Below are positions 1-6,582 of a stretch of 13,529 bases of DNA, one piece after another; the stretch's first letter is position 1, and each line of letters starts with the position of its first letter. This DNA is from an uncultured Collinsella sp. (GTDB taxonomy: Bacteria > Actinomycetota > Coriobacteriia > Coriobacteriales > Coriobacteriaceae). Below the pieces are notes generated by a model that made no database searches, was not told the origin of the DNA, and worked only from the letters and a program-made list of their open reading frames with translations. The stretch spans positions 1-13,529 of the forward strand of contig UROO01000048.1 in assembly GCA_900549555.1 (NCBI GenBank), written 5' to 3'. Both the position numbers and the translations under genes were made by a program.

Positions 1-48
1 CGAGATAGGAGTCCGTCTCGTGGGCTCGGAGATGTGTATAAGAGACAG
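1..48 (+). other. Illumina Nextera i7-side adapter (not genomic)
   Basis: Bases 15-48 are the Nextera read-2 transposon adapter, ending in the 19-bp Tn5 mosaic end AGATGTGTATAAGAGACAG. Bases 1-6 (CGAGAT) are the end of the P7 oligo. Bases 7-14 (AGGAGTCC) sit where the i7 index belongs and match, from memory, index N705. Genomic sequence therefore begins at 49. Any reading frame that starts inside this stretch, such as peptides beginning MYKRQ, is an artefact. Confidence 0.98.
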
Positions 49-477
49 CGAAAGCGCCGCCGCCATGGTGCCGGCACCGTAGGTCACATCGAGCTTGGGC
101 AGGGACTCCCCCGCGCGGGCAGCTGCAACGAGGTCGCCCTCAAACCCCTCCGGGATAAAGAACACGCAGTCGGCACTGCCCTTGGCGCTGTTGCTCTTGG
201 AGAGTGCGTCCGCAAGGTCGTAGGTGTCGTCGCCGACGCCCGTGACCAGCTCAAAGCGCGAACCCAGATGCTTGGTAAGCGCACGCGAAAGGTCACTGTC
301 GTCGCGGTCGACCACGATCACGTTGGCATCGTAGGGCTTATATTCGGTGAGCTGCGACGAGTTCCAGCTCACCGATGCCGCGATAAACACACCCATCAGC
401 GAAATGAACACCGTGTAGATAAGCAGGTAGAACGGGTGTGCGAGCGCCATGCGAAGCGCAGTCTTAAAGGTGCTCAT
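49..477 (-). CDS. ABC-2 type transporter permease, truncated at contig end (LnrN-like)
   Basis: This is the first 143 codons of a second ABC-2 permease; the rest is lost where the adapter begins. The protein starts MSTFKTALRMALAHPFYLLI, with one membrane helix at about residues 14-36. A soluble loop rich in Asp and Lys follows, as expected for the large extracytoplasmic domain between TM1 and TM2 of this family. The ATG at 475-477 is preceded by GGAAGGAG and lies inside the 3' end of the upstream permease (14-nt overlap), which indicates translational coupling. With its two upstream neighbours it forms an ATPase-permease-permease exporter. By position and pattern it corresponds to the third gene of LnrLMN-type systems; full length would be expected near 385 aa. 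The family is clear, the substrate is not. Confidence 0.85.
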
Positions 478-1651
478 AGCGGCTCCTTCCAAAGATCATC
501 GTGGCGGCGGCAACGAACAGCAGCGCCATAAGGACCAGTGCGCCGGCGCGAACGGCAAAGGGGCCCAGGTCCTCAAAGAAATACAGGCGGTTAAACATGT
601 CGCAGATGAGCTTGACGGGGTTGAGCCAACACTCGGCCGGGCAGGCACGGGCAACGTCGTCGGCAAGCGCCATCGCCGGCTCGCCGCAGAGGCCGGCGAA
701 CAGGGCGCAAGTAGTGGCAAAGCCCGTGAGGATGCCGGACTTGGATGCCTTGCCGCCCTTAACGGGAAGCGTACCCACAAAGAGTCCCAAGCCCGTGGCG
801 GCAAGCGCGGAAGCGGCGCCGCCCACCAAACACAGTCCCTCGCGCCCGCCAAAGTCGATGCCCACGACCAGGCGCACGTAGCCAATCGCAATCGCCATCG
901 AGGCAAAGGAGACCAGCCACGAGCCCACAAAGATACCAGCCAGCGACGCCGTCTTGGAAAGACCGCCCACGCAGCGACGTGCGCCGAGGCCCGACAGATT
1001 GGGCTGCAAATCGACGACGCTCAAGGCGGCAAACTCGGCAGACATCATCGCGACCAGGCCAAAAAGCGCGTAATAGTAGATGACCGTGCCATCGGGCGTG
1101 ATGCGTGTCAGGCTTACGCGGTGGGTTCCGCCCTCGAGCGACAGGGCGCGCGCAACCGCTTCCGGGTCGGCGAGCGCCGCCGGGTTGTCCTGGGAAATCT
1201 GGCGCATGAGCTCGGCATTTTGTGTATACGAGCTTGCCACCGTCTCCAGGATGCTGCGATCGGTGAGCACCGACGACGCACGTGAGTTGTCATAGCTCGA
1301 TAGCAGCGTGAGTTTGGGCGTGCCTTCGGCGTCAACCTTATAGATGCCCGCGACCTCGCCGGCCTTAAGCGCCTTGCGGGCGGCGGCCAAGTCTTCGTAC
1401 TCGTGGATCTCGAGCAGTTGGCCGTCGCCTTCCTTGGCAAGCGACGTCGCCACGTCCTTAAAGGTCGAGGCGTCCCAAGCCTCATCCGCTACGACGGCCA
1501 CCGGCACCGGGTCGACCGTGCCATCGGAACTGAGGTTCGCAAACATAAACATGAACATCGTGGAAAGCGCGATGGGAAAGAGAGCGCCCCAGACCCACGT
1601 GCTCGGCCGGCGCAGCAGCGCCTTGACCGTGGTGATGATGGTGTTGAACAT
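464..1651 (-). CDS. ABC-2 type transporter permease (LnrM-like)
   Basis: Integral membrane half of an ABC exporter, 395 aa. Layout: a short cytoplasmic start (MFNTIITTVKALLRRPSTWV), TM1 at about 18-40, a large extracytoplasmic domain of about 150 residues, then five helices between about 190 and 390. This 1+5 topology is typical of ABC-2 permeases. Its length is very close to LnrM (YfiM) of Bacillus. The ATG is preceded by an AGGGGG Shine-Dalgarno overlapping the stop of the ATPase gene, with 9 nt between the genes. The downstream permease starts inside its last codons. The three genes are thus one operon, expected to export an amphipathic compound, with linearmycin-like polyenes or antimicrobial peptides as the family precedent. 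The substrate assignment is inference. Confidence 0.88.
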   Translation of the reverse strand: MFNTIITTVKALLRRPSTWVWGALFPIALSTMFMFMFANLSSDGTVDPVPVAVVADEAWDASTFKDVATSLAKEGDGQLLEIHEYEDLAAARKALKAGEVAGIYKVDAEGTPKLTLLSSYDNSRASSVLTDRSILETVASSYTQNAELMRQISQDNPAALADPEAVARALSLEGGTHRVSLTRITPDGTVIYYYALFGLVAMMSAEFAALSVVDLQPNLSGLGARRCVGGLSKTASLAGIFVGSWLVSFASMAIAIGYVRLVVGIDFGGREGLCLVGGAASALAATGLGLFVGTLPVKGGKASKSGILTGFATTCALFAGLCGEPAMALADDVARACPAECWLNPVKLICDMFNRLYFFEDLGPFAVRAGALVLMALLFVAAATMIFGRSRYEHL

Positions 1652-1660
1652 GGCCGCCCC

Positions 1661-2599
1661 CTAGTCGCGCAGCTCGCGGCCGGTGATCTCGAGGAACACG
1701 TCGTTGAGGGTCGGCGGCTCGCTCCAGACGCGGCCGAGCGCCACGTCGGCGGCGCGCAGCGTGTCGAGGATGTCGACCAGATTGTGCGGGCTCGCCTCGC
1801 AGGTGCAGACGAGCTCGCCGCCAGACAACTCAACCGAAAGCACGTGCTCGAGGGCGCGCAGCCGCTCGACCGTGGCGGGCTCGACGGCGCCGACCTCGAC
1901 GGTCACGCGCTCGCCCATCTGAATCATGCGCTTGAGCTCGTCGTTGGTGCCCTGCGCCAGCACGCGGCCGCCGTCCATGATCATGATGCGGCTGCAAATC
2001 TGCTCGACTTCCTCCATGTAATGGCTGGTATACACCACCGTGGCGCCCTCGTCGCGCAGGCGGCAGATGCCCTCCAGGATGGCGTTGCGGCTCTGCGGGT
2101 CGACCGCCACCGTGGGCTCGTCAAAGAAGATGAGCTCGGGCTTGTGCGCGATACCGCAGGCAATGTTGAGGCGACGTGCCAGGCCGCCCGAGAGCTTGCC
2201 GGGGCGAAACTTGGCAAAGTCGCCCAGCCCGACAAAGTCGATGGCCTCGTCCACCAGCGCGCGGCGGCGCTTGCGGTCAGTGACGTAGAGGCTGCAGAAA
2301 TAATCGATGTTCTCGCGCACGGTGAGCTCGTCGAATACCGCCACCTGTTGCGGCACCACGCCGATGCGGCGCTTGAGGTCGTAGCGGGCGGGCGTCATGG
2401 GCTCGCCGAACAGCTCGATGGTGCCTTTGTCGTAGGCAAGCAGCTGCAGGATACAGTTGATGGACGTGGTCTTGCCCGAGCCGTTGGGGCCCAGCAGGCC
2501 AAAGATCTCGCCGGGGGCGATGCTCAGGTTAAAGTGGTCGAGCGCGATAAGATCGTCGTAGCGCTTGACGAGGTTTTCGACGTGGACGATGTCTGTCAT
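1661..2599 (-). CDS. ABC transporter ATP-binding protein (LnrL-like)
   Basis: Cytoplasmic ATPase of the exporter, 312 aa. Visible motifs: Walker A GPNGSGKTT (residues 37-45), Q-loop PQQ (83-85), signature LSGGL (136-140, with Leu in place of the usual Gln), Walker B LIFFDEP (156-162), and the H-loop His in TSHYMEE (H193). The last 100 or so residues are the C-terminal extension typical of drug- and antibiotic-type ABC-2 ATPases. The length is almost that of LnrL (YfiL, about 311 aa). The ATG at 2597-2599 has GGAAGGG upstream. It is the first gene of a leftward operon and lies divergent from a two-component pair, which probably regulates it. Confidence 0.93.
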   Translation of the reverse strand: MTDIVHVENLVKRYDDLIALDHFNLSIAPGEIFGLLGPNGSGKTTSINCILQLLAYDKGTIELFGEPMTPARYDLKRRIGVVPQQVAVFDELTVRENIDYFCSLYVTDRKRRRALVDEAIDFVGLGDFAKFRPGKLSGGLARRLNIACGIAHKPELIFFDEPTVAVDPQSRNAILEGICRLRDEGATVVYTSHYMEEVEQICSRIMIMDGGRVLAQGTNDELKRMIQMGERVTVEVGAVEPATVERLRALEHVLSVELSGGELVCTCEASPHNLVDILDTLRAADVALGRVWSEPPTLNDVFLEITGRELRD

Positions 2600-2807
2600 G
2601 AGGCGGCCCTTCCGTTGATTGCGGCCCGGTACGATTGCATCATCGCAGGAGCCGCCGGCGCGCGCCAGTGAGCTTTGTCACGAGTGCGGGGGCGGAGGCG
2701 AAACCCCCGCTCGCGCGAGCGATCGGCGCCGCTTTGCCGCGCGGGAGGAATGTCACAGTTGCGCAGGCGGCCCCTCCACCACGCGCGGCTTCGCGTACAA
2801 TACCCGT
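2600..2807. promoter_or_regulatory. Divergent intergenic region between ABC operon and two-component system
   Basis: About 208 bp separate the exporter start from the kinase start, so promoters for both directions should lie here. A TACAAT hexamer at 2796-2801 is placed six bases before the kinase ATG; no good -35 accompanies it. TGTCAC occurs twice, at 2676-2681 and 2751-2756, 75 bp apart, and could be part of response-regulator sites. A GC-rich hairpin (GCGGGGG at 2686-2692 with CCCCCGC at 2704-2710) lies between them. None of this is decisive. Confidence 0.4.
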
Positions 2808-3953
2808 ATGAACAGGCTTTTCGACAAATCGATCGTTCTGGCGTGCTGCATTGCGGCCGCCACGGGCCTTGCTGTGGACGCTCGCCTGGTCGCGGCGTTT
2901 TGCCTTGGCGTTATTGCCACCTCACTGGCCGAGCTCGCGCAGAGGAAACGCGCCCGGCGCGCAAGCGAGGCCGCGAGCTGCGCTTACATCATCGCGGCTG
3001 TCTTCGTGCCGCCGTTTGTGCCGTTTGCGCCTCTCGCTCTCTATGACATCGCGCGACGCGTGCGCCGTGAGCACGCCTGGGTCGCGCTGAGCATTGGCGT
3101 CGCCTTTGCCTTTGTGCTCGTCGCGGACCTACGCACCGACGCGCTCACCGCCCGAGCGCTCCTGCTGACCGCCATCCTTTCGGTTGCCGCCACCTTGTTA
3201 TCGCTACGTACCGCCCAGCTGGAGCGCGAGCAGCAGCGTATGCGCCGTTCCCGCGACGAGCTGCAGGAACGAGCCCTCGCGCTCGAGGCGCGCAACCGCG
3301 ATCTTGCCGACCGCCAGGACTACGAAGTCGAGCTCGCAACACTCGCCGAACGCGCCCGCATCGCGCGCGAGATCCACGATAACGTCGGGCACCAGCTCAC
3401 GCGTGCCTCACTGCAAGCCGAAGCCCTGCGCGTGGTCCACGCCGACGAGCCCGGCATCGCCGCCGATTTCGCCGACGTCAAACGCACGGTTGACGAGGCG
3501 CTCCAGCTCGTACGCACCAGCGTCCACGCGCTCAACGACAACGCCGTCGACCTTTCCGTGCAGCTCAAACGCATTGTCGAAGGCGCGCACTCGGACGGCG
3601 GCCCGCAGATTGAGCTTGAAGTTATGGCCGAACATGCGCCCGCAAACGTCGCCAACTGCTTTGCGGCAGTCCTGCGCGAGGCGCTCTCCAACACCATGCG
3701 CCACGCTTGCGCCCATACTGTCACCGTACGGTGCATGGAGCATCCGTCGTTTTACCAGCTCATCGTTACCGACGATGGCGCGGGCGAGGTCCAAGCAAGC
3801 AGCCGCGGCGCCGCGGAGGGCATGGGGCTTGCCTCCATGCGCGAGCGCATCGAGGCGCTTGGCGGCACCTTCTCCGCCGGCCCGCGCGTCGGCGACGGCG
3901 GCTGGCGCGTGTTTGCCACCGTTCCCAAACAGCAAGGAGATGAGGACCGATGA
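2808..3953 (+). CDS. Sensor histidine kinase, NarL/HisKA_3 family (LnrJ-like)
   Basis: Membrane sensor kinase of 381 aa. The N-terminus has hydrophobic segments at about 8-38, 56-79, 91-107 and 115-132 with very short loops, so it probably senses within or at the membrane. A charged coiled coil follows at about 134-180. The HisKA_3 box EIHDNVGHQLTRA contains phosphoacceptor His190. The HATPase_c domain shows an N box around E291-N295 (EALSNTMRHA), G1 at 322-326 (DDGAG) and G2 at 338-341 (GMGL). The frame is open further upstream, but 2808 is the only plausible start: the upstream codons include no other likely start and look non-coding. No Shine-Dalgarno is present. It overlaps the regulator by 4 nt (ATGA). 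The likely role is detecting envelope stress or an antibiotic and activating the divergent exporter. Confidence 0.9.
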   Translation: MNRLFDKSIVLACCIAAATGLAVDARLVAAFCLGVIATSLAELAQRKRARRASEAASCAYIIAAVFVPPFVPFAPLALYDIARRVRREHAWVALSIGVAFAFVLVADLRTDALTARALLLTAILSVAATLLSLRTAQLEREQQRMRRSRDELQERALALEARNRDLADRQDYEVELATLAERARIAREIHDNVGHQLTRASLQAEALRVVHADEPGIAADFADVKRTVDEALQLVRTSVHALNDNAVDLSVQLKRIVEGAHSDGGPQIELEVMAEHAPANVANCFAAVLREALSNTMRHACAHTVTVRCMEHPSFYQLIVTDDGAGEVQASSRGAAEGMGLASMRERIEALGGTFSAGPRVGDGGWRVFATVPKQQGDEDR

Positions 3954-4579
3954 GGCTCATCGTTGTCGACGACGACCGCTTGGTGGTCGATTCGCTCAAG
4001 ATTATCCTGGGCGCTCAGCCGCAGATCGAGGTGGTGGGCACCGGCGCCAATGGCGACGATGCGGTTTCGCTCTATGCCGAACACGCACCCGATATCGCAC
4101 TGCTCGACATCCAGATGCCGGGACGCGACGGCCTTTCGGCCGCGCACGAGATCCTTGAGCGCGACCCTGCGGCGCGCGTGGTGTTTCTGACGACATTCTC
4201 GGATGACGAGTACATTGTGTCGGCGCTCAAACTGGGTGCCCGCGGCTACCTGATCAAGACCGATGTCGCCGCCATTCCTCCGGCATTGACGCAAGTCATG
4301 GACGGCAAACGCGTACTCGAGGGCAAGGCGATCGAGGACATCGATTTTGACGGAACGGACGTCGAGGCGGGCACGCCCCGCCGGCCCGCAGCCTTTGCCG
4401 GCCTGACCGACCGCGAGTTCGAAGTCACCGAGCTCATCGCCCGCGGCCTCGACAACAAAGAGATCGCCGCCACCGCCTATATGGGCGAAGGCACCGTGCG
4501 CAACCACATCAGCTCGATCCTGGCCAAAATGGGTCTGCGCAACCGCACGCAGATCGCCATCGCCTACCTGCGAGGGTAG
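3950..4579 (+). CDS. Response regulator, NarL/LuxR family (LnrK-like)
   Basis: Cytoplasmic DNA-binding regulator of 209 aa. The receiver domain (about 1-120) has the acidic pocket D7-D9, phosphoacceptor D53 in LLDIQMPG, the conserved Thr81/Thr82 and Lys103 (GYLIK). The LuxR-type helix-turn-helix is at about 148-205, with LTDREFEVTELIARGLDNKE and GTVRNHISSILAKMG. The start ATG shares four bases with the kinase stop and is preceded by AAGGAG, so the pair is translationally coupled. It is the cognate partner of the upstream kinase. Its most likely target is the divergent ABC promoter. The family call is firm; the target is inference from layout. Confidence 0.93.
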   Translation: MRLIVVDDDRLVVDSLKIILGAQPQIEVVGTGANGDDAVSLYAEHAPDIALLDIQMPGRDGLSAAHEILERDPAARVVFLTTFSDDEYIVSALKLGARGYLIKTDVAAIPPALTQVMDGKRVLEGKAIEDIDFDGTDVEAGTPRRPAAFAGLTDREFEVTELIARGLDNKEIAATAYMGEGTVRNHISSILAKMGLRNRTQIAIAYLRG

Positions 4580-4585
4580 TTGCCC

Positions 4586-4621
4586 AGCGGCCGACCGCCC
4601 CGGCATAGCAAAATGGCCGCT
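4586..4621 (+). terminator. Weak hairpin after the response regulator
   Basis: AGCGGCC at 4586-4592 pairs with GGCCGCT at 4615-4621 around a loop of about 22 nt, starting seven bases after the regulator stop. There is no T-run behind it, so it is at best a weak terminator. Confidence 0.3.
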
Positions 4622-4639
4622 ACCGATTTAATGCCATTT

Positions 4640-4793
4640 CAAAACTATGTCGGTTTACTACGATGAATCGCCCACCTTCGACCACAGCAAATTGCGCGCT
4701 TGCAAAACCGCAGGTAGAACGCTTGCAGTATTTAGAAAAATGCAGTCATGGTTGGGAATGTCGAATTCTTCGTAGTAAACCGACATAGTTTTG
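4640..4793 (+). repeat. 154-bp inverted-repeat element, copy 1
   Basis: Terminal arms of 24 bp (4640-4663 and 4770-4793) are perfectly complementary and enclose 106 bp. Aligned without gaps to the reverse complement of copy 2, I count 111 identical bases of 154, with the best interior match around ACCGCAGGTAGA. The arms supply an ATG and a TAG on both strands, and both frames between them are open for 42 codons. No flanking target-site duplication is visible. It could be a decayed miniature transposable element, a structured RNA, or a small-peptide unit. Confidence 0.8.
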
Positions 4794-4899
4794 TTCGGGC
4801 GGCCCTGCACGAGTACCTCCGCAAGTCTCGCGGGACCAAAATGATCCGTTTCCCTCTGTCCACGGGAGATCAGGGGCTGGTACTGATATGGTGGCATTT

Positions 4900-5053
4900 C
4901 AAAACTATGCCGGTTTACTACGATAAAAACGTGGTCGCCGATCACGCGCGGCTTTTTCGCAAAACTGTGAGCCGTCTACCTGCGGTTTTTGTTTTGCCAA
5001 ATGCGGTGTGGTTGAGATTAGGCGATTTATCGTAGTAAACCGGCATAGTTTTG
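4900..5053 (-). repeat. 154-bp inverted-repeat element, copy 2 (opposite orientation)
   Basis: Same length as copy 1 and homologous to it when reverse-complemented. Arms are 28 bp (4900-4927 and 5026-5053), perfectly complementary. In the frame equivalent to the copy 1 plus-strand peptide, it reads MPVYYDKSPNLNH and continues to a TGA at 4942-4944. On the other strand it is open for 42 codons. The interior is much more diverged than the arms. Confidence 0.8.
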
Positions 5054-5068
5054 TTCGCAGCAGCATAA

Positions 5069-5118
5069 CCGCGCGTTTAAGCGCGGGGCCGGTGGGGCAT
5101 TTTTGCCCCACCGGCCCC
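5069..5118 (-). terminator. Tandem strong hairpins downstream of echF
   Basis: GGGGCCGGTGGGGCA at 5085-5099 pairs perfectly with 5104-5118 around a TTTT loop, giving a 15-bp GC-rich stem 22 bp beyond the echF stop. A smaller hairpin (CCGCGC 5069-5074 with GCGCGG 5081-5086) overlaps it by two bases. There is no U-tract on either strand. It probably ends or protects the hydrogenase transcript, and could act on transcription from either side. Confidence 0.6.
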
Positions 5119-5139
5119 TATTCCAGCTCTATTCCAGCG

Positions 5140-5481
5140 CTACTCCGGCTTAGTTTCTACCGTGGGAGTCTTATCCGCCGCAACTGGAGTGCGGGCGGTA
5201 TCCATAGTCAGGCAGTGCTTGGGACAGCTTTCGATGCACTCGCCGCACACCACACAGGCATACGGGTCGATCGACCACGTTCCGCCCTTGCGATCGACTG
5301 CGAGCGCGCCCGCCGGGCAGCGACGAGCGCACATGCCGCAGCAAATGCACACGTCCATGTCGTTGACGATATGCCCGCGCAGGCGCTCGGGTGCCGCGAG
5401 CCTTTCCTGCGGATAGCACACCGTGACCGGCTGCTTGACCATAGAGCCCAAGGCCGTCTTGGCAAATGTCAGTAAACTCAT
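5140..5481 (-). CDS. echF: Ech hydrogenase ferredoxin-like subunit, 2x[4Fe-4S] (EchF/NuoI/HycF family)
   Basis: Electron-transfer subunit of the membrane-bound [NiFe] hydrogenase, 113 aa. It is expected to pass electrons between ferredoxin and the cluster of the small subunit. Two classic [4Fe-4S] motifs are visible: C45-x2-C48-x2-C51-x3-C55-P and C76-x2-C79-x2-C82-x3-C86-P. The N-terminal 40 residues resemble the NuoI/HycF lead-in (SMVKQPVTVCYP). A short polar tail of about 20 residues follows the second motif. The start ATG lies 7 nt after the echE stop, with GGAAAGG overlapping that stop. It is the last gene of the operon, in the position expected for echF. Confidence 0.9.
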   Translation of the reverse strand: MSLLTFAKTALGSMVKQPVTVCYPQERLAAPERLRGHIVNDMDVCICCGMCARRCPAGALAVDRKGGTWSIDPYACVVCGECIESCPKHCLTMDTARTPVAADKTPTVETKPE

Positions 5482-5488
5482 GCCGCGC

Positions 5489-6577
5489 CTACCTTTCCGT
5501 GCAGCTAATGCAGGGGTCGATGGTCAGGATAATCATGGGCACGTTGGCAAGGAGCACGCCCTGCAGCGCGTGCGTCAGACCCGCCAGGTTTTGCGACGTC
5601 GGCGTGCGCACGCGAAAACGGTCCAGGTTCTTGGTGCCGTTGCCGCGCACATAGTAGTACGCCTCGCCGCGCGGCTGCTCAATCACAACCTCGCCGCGCG
5701 CGCCGTCGGCCGGCGTGAGCTTGGTGCGCCCGCCGATACCGTCGTGCGGGATCTTGCCCACAAGCTCCTTGATGATGTCCATGGCCTGCGTGACCTCGGC
5801 ACAACGCACCTGGCAGCGGGCATAGCAGTCGCCGTCGGTAGCAACGATGGGCTCAAATGCTGCCAGGCCTGCATAGGCACCGTCGCCAAACATGCGCACG
5901 TCGTAATCCACGCCCGAGGCGCGACCGAACGGGCCGACCATCGACAGATTCAGCGCGTCCTTCTTGCTGATCACGCCCACGCCATGCAGGCGCTCGCCGC
6001 AGCTATTGTCGTCCAAAAACGTATGCACCAGGGCCTCGTAGTCGGGACGCATGGCATCGAGCGTCTGGACAATACCCGCCAGCTCGGAGTCCTCAATGTC
6101 GTGCTTAAGGCCGCCGATCTCGTTGATCGACAGAATCACGCGACCACCGCACGCGCTCTCGAAGATCTTGAGAATCTGCTCGCGCAGGGTCCACGACCGA
6201 TAGAACAGCGCCTCGAAGCCAAAGGCATCGGCGAGCAGGCCCAGCCACAGCAGATGCGAGTGGATGCGCGAAAGCTCGTGCAAAATAGTGCGGATATACT
6301 GCGCGCGGCCGGGCACCTCGATGTCGAGCATGCGCTCGCAGGCGCTGGCATAGCCATAGCTGTGGCCCACGGCGCAGATGCCGCAGATGCGCTCGGCGAT
6401 GTAGCCAAACTGGTGCATGTCGCGCTTTTCGGTGAGCTTCTCGAGTCCGCGGTGCACAAAGCCGATCTGCGGAATTGCCTCGATGACGCGGTCGTCCTCG
6501 ATCACCAGGTCCAGATGAAGCGGCTCGGGCAGCACCGGGTGTTGCGGGCCAAACGGAATAACGGAGCGATGTGCCAT
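5489..6577 (-). CDS. echE: Ech [NiFe] hydrogenase large subunit (EchE/NuoD family)
   Basis: Catalytic subunit, 362 aa, carrying the Ni-Fe site on the cytoplasmic face of the complex. The N-terminal nickel motif is R63-I-C65-G-I-C68 followed by AVGHSYG. The C-terminal motif is D354-P-C356-I-S-C359. The four cysteines of the active site are therefore present. The protein stops three residues after C359 (TER), so it has no C-terminal peptide for a HycI/HyaD-type protease to remove; the family precedents I recall are EchE and CooH. NuoC- and NuoD-like parts are separate genes here, unlike the fused HycE/HyfG of formate hydrogenlyase, which favours the Ech assignment. The ATG is preceded by AAAGGAGG lying inside the last codons of echD. 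No hyp maturation genes are in the window. Confidence 0.93.
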   Translation of the reverse strand: MAHRSVIPFGPQHPVLPEPLHLDLVIEDDRVIEAIPQIGFVHRGLEKLTEKRDMHQFGYIAERICGICAVGHSYGYASACERMLDIEVPGRAQYIRTILHELSRIHSHLLWLGLLADAFGFEALFYRSWTLREQILKIFESACGGRVILSINEIGGLKHDIEDSELAGIVQTLDAMRPDYEALVHTFLDDNSCGERLHGVGVISKKDALNLSMVGPFGRASGVDYDVRMFGDGAYAGLAAFEPIVATDGDCYARCQVRCAEVTQAMDIIKELVGKIPHDGIGGRTKLTPADGARGEVVIEQPRGEAYYYVRGNGTKNLDRFRVRTPTSQNLAGLTHALQGVLLANVPMIILTIDPCISCTER

Positions 6578-6582
6578 GGACC

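Larger units (their letters stand above)
4640..5053. repeat. Array of four 24-bp repeats in alternating orientation, exact 130-bp period
   Basis: The repeat unit begins CAAAACTATG and ends TTTACTACGA. Copies start at 4640 (+), 4770 (inverted), 4900 (+) and 5030 (inverted), so every start is exactly 130 bp after the previous one and all three spacers are 106 bp. The first pair carries T/A at unit position 11 and the second pair C/G, so each inverted pair stays perfectly complementary. In the second pair the match extends to 28 bp (4900-4927 with 5026-5053). The bases CATTT precede both forward copies and TTCG follows both inverted copies. The array fills most of the 560-bp gap between two convergent operons. 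I see no convincing gene here. I know of no named family it belongs to. Confidence 0.9.

Noticed and set aside
449..2671. Long plus-strand frames opposite the ABC permease and ATPase
   Set aside because: Antisense shadows of genes with recognisable Walker motifs and membrane helices; composition is low-complexity and basic.
2686..2710. Hairpin GCGGGGG/CCCCCGC in the divergent region as a terminator or riboswitch
   Set aside because: Short stem with an 11-nt loop in GC-rich DNA, with no T-run and no conserved aptamer features.
2619..2807. N-terminal extension of the histidine kinase starting at 2619
   Set aside because: The extra 63 codons look non-coding, would place part of the protein across the divergent promoter region, and precede an ordinary membrane-helix start at 2808.
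4658..5035. Two 95-codon frames on opposite strands across the repeats
   Set aside because: Each arises because the palindromic arms provide matching frames on both strands. Neither has a Shine-Dalgarno, and their symmetry is explained by the repeats.
4640..5053. CRISPR array
   Set aside because: Repeats alternate orientation and spacers are 106 bp; two spacers are related to each other, and no cas genes are present.
4640..5053. Straightforward MITE pair with target-site duplications
   Set aside because: Inverted termini fit, but I find no duplicated flanks, and the 130-bp phase continues across the gap between the two elements. A MITE origin remains possible but is not shown.
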